Assembly: GCF_003265705.1 (NCBI RefSeq)
Contig: NW_020312966.1
Coordinates: 22,475,208 to 22,539,207 of the forward strand
Direction of reading: 5' to 3'
DNA: 64,000 nucleotides
Source: Callorhinus ursinus
Taxonomy: Eukaryota; Chordata; Mammalia; Carnivora; Otariidae
How positions within the stretch are numbered: position 1 is the first letter of the stretch; every line of letters begins with the position of its first letter. Positions 56,067 to 64,000 of the stretch are shown one piece after another. The notes under the pieces were generated by a model that was given only the letters and a program-made list of their open reading frames with translations, was not told the DNA's origin and ran no database searches. Position numbers and translations under genes: made by a program.

Positions 56067-58590
56067 TACATGTGGATTTGTTTTACTCACTTTTAGCTTT
56101 TCTATCACGCACATGCCGGGGAGGTAAAACTTTACCTCGACCCTCTTAGGGTTTTGGGCTGGACCTGAGAATTACATTGATATAAACCAGATGAACAGGA
56201 GAAAAGCACCCAGGTTTATTTTATGTTTTAGATGACACGGGAGCCCGCTAAGGAAAGGCAGACTGAAGGAAGTGCCAAACCTAAACGCTTCTATACCAGA
56301 TTGAACGAAGAGAAGATATTGTTGAGGAGTAAGTGAAATATACAGGGGAAACTAATAGAAGTACAGTTTGGTTTTTGTTTGTTTATTTGTTAACGAGGTC
56401 TGTTCATACAGATTCCTCTGGGCCTTGACTCCCCATTTCTGGTGATAAGAATGTTTCTTTCCTCTTGGCATAGGGAAGGCACCTTTCACATAGAGTTTTA
56501 TCTCCTGCTTTCAGGAAGAAAAGGGAAAGTCAAACACTCTTCTTGAATTTGCTCTTTTTCAAGTGCTTTTACCTCAAAATACACCTTATGCCGAATATTT
56601 AGGAATAGCAAATGCTGCCATCTTTCATGCACCACACAAGGAAGAGTTCTTAGTTTATCAGTTAGTGGATTAACCTGAATGTCAGTAGAAGGTGTGAAGG
56701 ATGTATTTACAGTCAGCTTCTAAAAAGATATCTTTATTTAACTGTATATAACCTATATGTTAACGGTCTGATTTTTCTGTCTCAGGGAATAGGTCACTCA
56801 GAAGACAAAGGAAGAAAATAACCAGAAAAACCCGATATAGACATTGTAATCACAGGCAAGAGGGTGCTATAAACTCAGGAGAATACAATTATTTTGAGAG
56901 AAAAAACAACCAAACAAAACTGAAGCTAGCTATATATAGCTCATTTTTAAACAGAGACTACATTGAGTCTCTCTGCTCCTTGGAAGCTGTTTGGTGGTGG
57001 TATCTAAGTACTTGAACTTATGATTTCAGAATCAGTCACATGATATTGAGAATTTATACTTAGGGTTGAATCTTTAGCTTTGTCTGAAATGACCAAATGG
57101 GTTCCTTGATGATGATATGTTTTTATTGTTTATTTGATTGGATTTTTTGTTTGATTGTTCTGCTTCTTAATTAATTTTGGTGTTGAATCTGTATGTGTTT
57201 ATTAGAAAAGTATTGATTTTCTTTTTGTGTTTTACTAAAACATGTATAGTCTTTGATGAAACAGCAAGTGGGTAGCTCATTTTTTGTTGGGATATTGTTC
57301 TAATTCCAAAATTTCCCACCTCTTAGGAAAACCTAACGTATTTGAACATAGTATATCATACAAAAACCACCCACTGATTATACAACAATGACTAAGAAAC
57401 AGGGAAAAGTAATAAAAAGAATTCAACAAGCTTTTTATGATATATCTGAAATCTTTGCTTCTGCACTGGTAAGTCAAACATCCTAAGGGAGAATTTCATA
57501 AAGCAAACAAAAAGCAATGTCAAATGTTACATGTTTGATGTTAGACTCGAAATGTGGGTACATTATAGCACATTAGAAAATCTGATCTCAAAAAAAAAAA
57601 AGAAAAAAACCCAGGTAATGCATAAAAAAAATTTAACCATTTCTATTTCTCTTCAAAGGATTTGTGTGTTAAACACATCCCTAAAATTCAGAGGAGTTTT
57701 ATGAATCCTACAGTAATAAATAAAGCTGAATTAAGACCTACAAATGATATTTCAGCAACAGGGGAATTACTCCTGTGATTACCAGGTATATCGCTTTTAC
57801 AAGTACATTTTTATTTAGTTGTATTTCCTGGCCTTATATTTAAAATTTATTGGTATAGATTAATATTTTTAACAGCTCTGCAAAGAGAGAAATCAAATAG
57901 AGTTTTATGATTTGAAAATTATTTTGCCCAAGCAGCAAAGTGAAATTTTTTACAGTGAAATCCAATGATGAAAATGGGCTTGCTGACACTCTTGGATTAA
58001 TGTAAGGAAAATCTATATACACTCAAAATAATTTAAATGACCAATAGTTGTACTTTTCCTCAGGCCTTAACATGGGAATGATGACAAACTCTCCATACTT
58101 ACTTCTTCAGATTTGGCATTGTATTTTCTATAAATTGCTTCAATGATGTAGGTAGCAATAATCTGCTTATAAATTTTAGCTTGCATCACCTTTGAAAAAT
58201 TCTAACCATGTCTCAAATTCCCTCTCCTTCAACCAATTCTCTGTAATGTCAAAAACATTCTGGAACATTCAACTTCAATTTAATTGGTTCATTAATAGAA
58301 CCTTTGAAGATCTTTATTTCTGTCTACAAATTTGTTGTTTGAATACAGTATTGGTCTTCCATGTGTATGTATGGAAAATTAATTTCTAAGCTAGGCTGAT
58401 TCAAAGTAACTTCGCACACTCAGCCAAGGGAATTGATAAAATGCTTAGATACATTATTTTCTATTATGTAACCTTGTCAAGTAGCAAGCAAATATTCCCG
58501 AGCCATTCAAAATCACAATTGGTTTCTATTAAATTCTAAGTAATTCACATTTTATTTATTGGGATTAATATTGATTATGTCTCCTCAAAG
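56067..58590. other. Unclassified AT-rich intergenic DNA, 2.5 kb
   Basis: I recognise no gene or repeat family. Low-complexity A-runs lie near 57590-57610. Open frames do not exceed about 66 codons. This appears to be the largest apparently unique block next to the young L1 on its right. Confidence 0.5.
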
Positions 58591-59057
58591 CAGCTTTTTT
58601 TTAAATTTTTTATTGTTATGTTAATCACCATATATTACATAATTTGTTTTGGTGTAGGGTTCCATGATTCATTGTTTGTGCATAACACCCAGTGCTCCAT
58701 GCAGAATGTGCCCTCTTTAATACCCATCACCAGGCTACCCAATCCCCCCACCCCCCTCCCCTCTGGAACCCTCAGTTTGTTTTTCAGAGTCCATCATCTC
58801 TCCTGGTTCGTCTCCCCCTCTGACTTACTCCCCTTCATTCTTCCTCTCCTGCTATCTTCTTCTTTTTCTTTTATTTTTCTCAAAATATGTTGTGTTATTT
58901 GTTTCAGAAGTACAGATCTGTGATTCAACAGTCTTACACAATTCACAGCGCTCACCATAGCACATATATTCCCCAATGTCTATCACCCAGCCACCCCATC
59001 CCACCCACCCCTGACCAGTCCAGCAACCCTCAGTTTGTTCCTGAGATTAAGAATTCC

Positions 59058-62000
59058 TCATATCAGTGAGGTCATATGATACATGTCTTTCTCTGATTGA
59101 CTTATTTCACTCAGCATAACACCCTCCAGTTCCATCCACGTCATTGCAAATGGCAAGATCTCATTCCTTTTGATGGCTGCATAATATTCCATTGTGTATA
59201 TATACCACCTCTTCTTTATCCATTCATCTGTCGATGGGCATCTTGTCTCTTTCCACAGTTTGGCTATTGTGGACATTGCTGCTATAAACATTGGGGTACA
59301 CGTACCCCTTCGGGTCCCTACATTTGTATCTTTGCGGTAAATACCCAGTAGTGCAATTGCTGGATCGAATGGTAGCTCTAATTTCAACTGTTTGAGGAAA
59401 CTCCATACTGTTTTCCAGAGGGGTTGCACCAGCGTGCATTCCCACCAACAGTGTAGGAGGGTTCCCCTTTCTCCAGATCCCCGCCAACATCTGTCGTTCC
59501 CTGACTTGTTAATTTTAGCCATTCTGACGGGTGTGAGGTGGTACCTCATGGAGGTTTTGATTGGGATTTCCCTGATGCCGAGCAATGTTGAGCACTTTTT
59601 CATGTGCCTGTTGGCCATTTGGATGTGTTCTTTGGAGAAATGTCTGTTCATGTCTTCTGCCCATTTCTTGATTGGATTATTTGTTCTTTGGGTGTTGAGT
59701 TTGATAAGTTCTTTATAGATTTTGGATACTAGCCCTTTATCTGATATGTCATTTGCAAATATTTTCTCCCATTCTGTCGGTTGTCTTTTGGTTTTGTGGA
59801 CTGTTTCTTTTGCTGTGCAAAAGCTTTTTATCTTGATGAAATCCCAATAGTTCATTTTTGCCCTGACTTCCTGTGCCTTTGGTGATGTCTCTAGGAAGAA
59901 GTTGCTGCGGCTGAGGTCGAAGAGGTTGCTACCTGTGTTTTCCTTTAGGATTTGGATGGACTCCTGTCTCACGTTTAGGTCTTTCAACCATTTGGAGTCT
60001 ATTTTTGTGTGTGGTGTAAGGAAATGGTCCAGTTTCATTCTTCTGCATGTGGCTGTCCAATTTTCCCAACACCATTTGTTGAAGAGACTGTCTTTTTTCC
60101 ACTGGACATTCTTTCCTGCTTTGTCAAAGATAAGTTGACCATAGAGTTGAGGGTCCATTTCTGGGCTCTCGATTCTGTTCCATTGATCTATGTGTCTCTT
60201 TTTGTGCCAGTACCATACTGTCTTGATGATGACAGCTTTGTAATAGAGCTGGAAGTTCGGAATTGTGATGCCGCCAGCTTTGCTTTTCTTTTTCAATATT
60301 CCGCTGGCTATTCGGGGTCTCTTCTGGGTCCATACAAATTTTAGGATTATTTGTTCCATTTCTTTGAAAAAAGTGGATGGTATTTTGATGGGGATTGCAT
60401 TGAATGTGTAGATTGCTCTAGGTAGCATTGACATCTTCACAATGTTTGTTCTTCCAATCCATGAGCATGGAACGTTTTTCCATTTCTTTGCGTCTTCTTC
60501 AATTTCTTTCTTGAGTATTTTATAGTTTTCTGAGTACAGATCCTTTGCCTCTTTGGTTAAATTTATTCCTAGGTATCTTATGGTTTTGGGTGCAATTGTC
60601 AATGGGATCGACTCCTTGATTTGTCTCTCTTCTGTCTTGTTGTTGTTGTATAGGAATGCCACTGATTTCTGTGCATTGATTTTATAGCCTGCTACTTGAC
60701 TGAATTCCTGTATGAGTTCTAGCAGTTTTGGAGTGGAGTCTTTTGGGTTTTCCACATAAAGTATCATATCATCTGCAAAGAGTGAGAGTTTGACTTCCTC
60801 TTTGCCGGTTTGGATGCCTTTGATTTCTTTTTGTTGTCTGATTGCTGTGGCTAGGACTTCTAATACTATGTTGAATAGCAGTGGTGAGAGTGGACATCCC
60901 TGCCGCGTTCCTGACCTTAGGGGAAAAGCTCTCAGCTTTTGCCCATTGAGAATGATATTCGCTGTAGGTTTTTCGTAGATGGCTCTTATGATATTGAGGT
61001 ATGTACCCTCTATCCCTATACTCTGAAGAGTTTTGATCAAGAAAGGATGCTGTCCTTTGTCAAATGTTTTTCTGCATCTATTGAGAGGATCATATGATTC
61101 TTGTTCTTTCTTTTGTTAATGTATTGAACCATGTTGATTGATTTGCGGATGTTGAACCAGCCTTGCAGCCCAGGGATAAATCCCACTTGGTCATGGTGAA
61201 TAATCCTTTTAATGTACTGTTGGATCCTATTGGCTAGTATTTTGGTGAGAATTTTTGCATCCATGTTCATCAAGGATATTGGTCTGTAATTCTCCTTTTT
61301 GATGGGGTCTTTGTCTGGTTTTGGGATCAAGGTAATGGTGGCTTCATAAAATGAATTTGGAAGTTTTCCTTCCATTTCTATTTTTTGGAAAAGTTTCAGG
61401 AGAATAGGTATTAATTCTTCTTTAAATGTGTGATAGAATTCCCCTGGGAAGCCATCTGGCCCTGGGCTTTTATTTCTTGGGAGATTTTTGATGACTGCTT
61501 CAATTTCCTTAGTGGTTATAGGTCTGTTCAGGTTTTCTATTTCTTCCTGGTTCAGTTTTGGTAGTTGATACATCTCTAGGAATGCACCCATTTCTTCCAG
61601 GTTATCTAATTTGCTGGCATAGAGTTGCTCATAATATGTTCTTATAATTGTTTGTATTTCTTTGGTGTTGGTTGGGATCTCTCCTCTTTCATTCATGATT
61701 TTGTGGATTTGGGTCATTTCTCTTTTCTTTTTGATCAGTCTGGCCAGGGGTTTATCAATCTTGTTAATTCTTTCAAAGAACCAGCTCCTAGTTTCGTTGA
61801 TCTGTTCTACTGTTCTTTTGGTTTCTATTTCATTGATTTCTGCTCTGATCTTTATGATTTCTCTTCTCCTGCTGGGTTTAGGCTTTATTTGCTGTTCTTT
61901 CCCCAGCTCCTTTAGGTGTAGGGTTAGATTGTGTATTTGAGACCTTTCTTGATTCTTGAGAAAGGCTTGTATTGCTATATACTTTCCTCTCAGGACTGCC

Positions 62001-62872
62001 TTTGCTGTATCCCAAAGATTTTGGACAGTTGTGTTTTCATTTTCATTGGTTTCCATGAATTTTTTTAATTCTTCTTTAATTTCCTGGTTGACCCATTCAT
62101 TCTTTAGTAGGATGCTCTTTAGCCTCCATGTATTTGAGTTCTTTCCGACTTTCCTCTTGTGATTGCGTTCTAGTTTCAAAGCATTGTGGTCTGAAAATAT
62201 GCAGGGAATGATCCCAATCTTTTGGTACCGGTTGACACCTGATTTGTGACCTAGAATGTGATCAATTCTGGAGAATGTTCCATGGGCACTAGAGAAGAAT
62301 GTGTATTCCGTTGCTTTGGGATGGAATGTTCTTAGTATGTCTGTGAAGTCCATTTGGTCCAGTGTGTCATTTAAAGTCTTTATTTCCTTGTTGATCTTTT
62401 GCTTAGATGATCTGTCCATTTCAGTCAGGGGGGTGTTAAAGTCCCCCACTATTATTGTATTTTTGTCAATGTGTTTCTTTGCTTTTGTTATTAATTGCCT
62501 TATATAATTGGCTGCTCCCATGTTCGGGGCATAGATATTTACAATTGTTAGATCTTCTTGTTGGATAGACCCTTTAAGTAGGATATAGTGTCCTTCCTCA
62601 TCTCTTATTACAGTCTTTGTTTTAAAATCTAGTTTGTCTGATATAAGGATTGCCACCCCAGCTTTCTTTTGGTGTCCATTAGCATGGTAAATGGTTTTCC
62701 ACCCCCTCACTTTCAATCTGGGGCTGTCTTTGGGTCTAAAATGAGTCTCTTGCAGACAGCATATGGACGGGTCTTATTTTTTAATCCAATCTGACAGCCT
62801 GTGTCTTTTGATTGGGGCATTGAGCCCATTTACATTCAGGGTAACTATTGAAAGGTATGAATTTAGTGCCAT
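59058..62872 (-). pseudogene. L1 ORF2 (endonuclease / reverse transcriptase) with two lesions
   Basis: ORF2p nicks target DNA and reverse-transcribes RNA at the nick. Reading from ATG at 62872 to TGA at 59058 gives about 1271 residues once a 1-bp loss is allowed for, close to the human length of 1275. Endonuclease residues are in place: Glu42 in QETH, Asp144 and Asn146 in GDFNTPL, and His229 in SDH (62186-62194). RT motif A lies near 61075 and the catalytic FADD at residues 699-702 (60768-60779). The C-terminal Cys/His segment (LLHCWWEC) is present. Lesion one: an in-frame TAA at codon 33 (62774-62776), where the family normally has Gln. Lesion two: one base missing near 61066, within the motif A codons, compared with the copy at 27.8 kb. 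Everything else is open (559- and 660-codon blocks). It acts in cis on its own RNA in intact elements; here only truncated products would be expected. Confidence 0.95.
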
Positions 62873-62953
62873 TGTATTGCCTGTAAGGTGACTGATACTG
62901 TATGTTGGCTGTGTTCCTTTCTGATCTTTGCTGTTTTTAGGCTCTCTCTTTGC

Positions 62954-63850
62954 TTAGAGGACCCCTTTCAATATTTCTTGGAGGGCTTGTTTCGTGTTTG
63001 CAAATTCCTTTAGTTTTTGTTTGTCCTGGAAGTTTTTTATCTCTCCTTCTATTTTCAATGACAGCCTAGCTGGATATAGTATTCTTGGCTGCATATTTTT
63101 CTCATTTAGTGCTCTGAAGATATCTTGCCAGTCCTTTCTGGCCTGCCAGGTCTCTGTGGATAGGTCTGTTGCCAATCTAATATTTTTACCATTGTAGGTT
63201 ACATATCTCTTCTCCCGAGCTGCTTTCAGGATTTTCTCTTTGTCTCTGAGACTCGTAAGTTTTACTATTAGATGTCGGGGTGTTGACCTATTTTTATTGA
63301 TTTTGAGAGGGGTTCTCTGTGCCTCCTGGATTTTGATGCCTGTTTCCTTCCTCACATTAGGGAAGTTCTCTGCTATTATTTGCTCCAATATACTTTCTGC
63401 CCCTCTCTCTCTTTCTTCTTCTTCTGGGATCCCAATTATTCTAATGTTGTTTCGTCTTATCGAATCACTTATCTCTCGAATTCTGTCCTCGTGGTCCTGT
63501 AGTTGTTTCTCCCTCTTTTTCTCAGCCTCTTTATTTTCCATCATTTGGTCTTCTATATCACTGATTCTCTCTTCTGCCTCATTTATCCTAGCAGTTAGTG
63601 CCCCCATTTTTGATTGCACCTCATCAATAGCCTTTTTGATTTCGACTTGGTTAGATTTTAGTTCTTTTATTTCTCCAGAAAGGGTTTCTCTAATAACTTC
63701 CACGCTTTTTTCAAGCCCAGCTAGTATCTTTAAAGTCATGATTCTGAACTCTAGGTCCGACATCGTACTAATGTCCGTATTGAGTAGGTCCCTGGCTGAC
63801 GGTACTACCTCTTGTTCTTTTTGCTGAGGTGATTTTTTTCGTCTTGTCAT
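62954..63850 (-). CDS. L1 ORF1 protein, intact (298 aa)
   Basis: ORF1p is the trimeric RNA-binding and nucleic-acid chaperone protein that coats L1 RNA in the cytoplasm. The frame is open from ATG (63848-63850) to TAA (62954-62956). The N-terminus is basic (MTRRKKSPQQKEQE). Residues about 50-130 are a long Glu/Lys-rich heptad segment predicted to form the coiled coil. Residues about 132-225 form the RRM-like domain, starting Asn-Asn-Ile-Arg-Ile-Ile-Gly-Ile-Pro-Glu and including STPRHLIVKL. The C-terminal domain follows, with TETWQARKDW and the Tyr-Pro-Ala-Arg-Leu-Ser segment, ending QALQEILKGVL. At 298 residues it is shorter than human ORF1p (338), mainly in the N-terminal and coiled-coil part and at the extreme C-terminus. 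I cannot tell whether that is normal for the carnivore subfamily. Because ORF2 is broken, this ORF could at most be translated if the L1 is transcribed. It is a transposon gene, not a host gene. Confidence 0.9.
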   Translation of the reverse strand: MTRRKKSPQQKEQEVVPSARDLLNTDISTMSDLEFRIMTLKILAGLEKSVEVIRETLSGEIKELKSNQVEIKKAIDEVQSKMGALTARINEAEERISDIEDQMMENKEAEKKREKQLQDHEDRIREISDSIRRNNIRIIGIPEEEERERGAESILEQIIAENFPNVRKETGIKIQEAQRTPLKINKNRSTPRHLIVKLTSLRDKEKILKAAREKRYVTYNGKNIRLATDLSTETWQARKDWQDIFRALNEKNMQPRILYPARLSLKIEGEIKNFQDKQKLKEFANTKQALQEILKGVL

Positions 63851-64000
63851 TTTGTCCAGAGCAGAATAGATGAATGAGAGAACAAAATGCTAACAGGTTT
63901 ACAACGTCCCCAGCAAATATACTGTATACAAATCCGAAAAGACCTGAAACCAGGGGAAAAGAAAAGGAAAGAAAGAAGAAAGAAAGAGAAAAAAAAAGAA
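63851..64000 (-). promoter_or_regulatory. L1 5' UTR, partial
   Basis: Sequence directly upstream of ORF1 on the minus strand should be the 3' part of the L1 5' UTR, which in intact elements carries the internal Pol II promoter further upstream. In the window it ends with a polypyrimidine tract on the minus strand (63958-64000). No YY1-like start region is visible, because the element continues beyond the edge. Confidence 0.6.

Larger units (their letters stand above)
58591..64000 (-). mobile_element. Near-complete young L1, minus strand, running off the right edge
   Basis: The order on the minus strand is 5' UTR (from beyond 64000 to 63851), ORF1 (63850-62954), an 81-bp spacer, ORF2 (62872-59058), 3' UTR with polypurine tract (about 59036-58730), and an A-rich end at about 58591-58610. 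The 5' terminus and the upstream duplication are outside the window, so completeness of the 5' UTR cannot be judged. ORF1 is intact; ORF2 has two inactivating lesions. It is the best-preserved L1 here and belongs to the subfamily of the copies at 25.4 and 48.6 kb. Confidence 0.95.

Noticed and set aside
63240..63827. 195-codon plus-strand open frame
   Set aside because: It is the antisense shadow of L1 ORF1. The minus strand has the recognisable coiled-coil, RRM and C-terminal domains.

Overview
The window is 64 kb of mammalian nuclear DNA, AT-rich, with no convincing host protein-coding gene. It is built almost entirely from retrotransposons and their fossils. The lineage can be read from the repeats. 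At least fourteen tRNA-Lys-derived CAN SINEs (SINEC) have the head and body typical of bears, seals and mustelids rather than dog or cat. The young L1s end in a carnivore-type 3' UTR with a G-rich purine tract. I therefore infer a caniform carnivore, most likely an arctoid. The naming of repeat families rests on my recognition of sequence, not on a library search.

Layout. 1-9.3 kb: two CAN SINEs and three antisense LINE2 fossils, one of about 2.3 kb. 9.3-14.5 kb: sequence I cannot classify. 14.5-19.6 kb: two MLT1 (ERVL-MaLR) LTRs, L1 3' ends, a GAAA microsatellite, a 62-bp minisatellite, and an L1 and SINE enclosed by one target-site duplication. 19.6-25.2 kb: MIR and LINE2 remnants, a SINE, and a 40-bp insertion carrying the 5' half of a tRNA-Met between perfect 16-bp duplications. 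25.2-28.7 kb: a 3.3-kb L1 inserted inside a CAN SINE. 29-33 kb: a short L1, then unclassified DNA. 33.4-39.1 kb: two old L1s arranged head to head. 39-48.5 kb: a short L1 3' end, one MLT1 LTR, DNA-transposon scraps, two SINEs and unclassified DNA. 48.5-50.2 kb: an L1 holding a SINE and a 100-N assembly gap. 51-55.8 kb: old L1s, one lacking its reverse transcriptase segment. 58.6-64 kb: a nearly complete young L1 on the minus strand, running off the right edge.

The parts are connected by one machinery. L1 ORF1p and ORF2p copy L1 RNA and, in trans, SINE and other small RNAs. The window shows the range of its products: full-length and 5'-truncated L1s, SINEs with 10-18 bp duplications, nested insertions that give relative dates, a SINE carrying extra 5' sequence, and a tailless tRNA-half insertion. 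The rightmost L1 has an intact ORF1, but its ORF2 carries one nonsense codon and one 1-bp deletion, so it cannot move on its own.

The most unusual signal is the tRNA-Met 5' half at 22927-22966. Next come the 28-nt 5' extension on the SINE at 45142 and the parallel microsatellite growth at one homologous site in two L1 copies.
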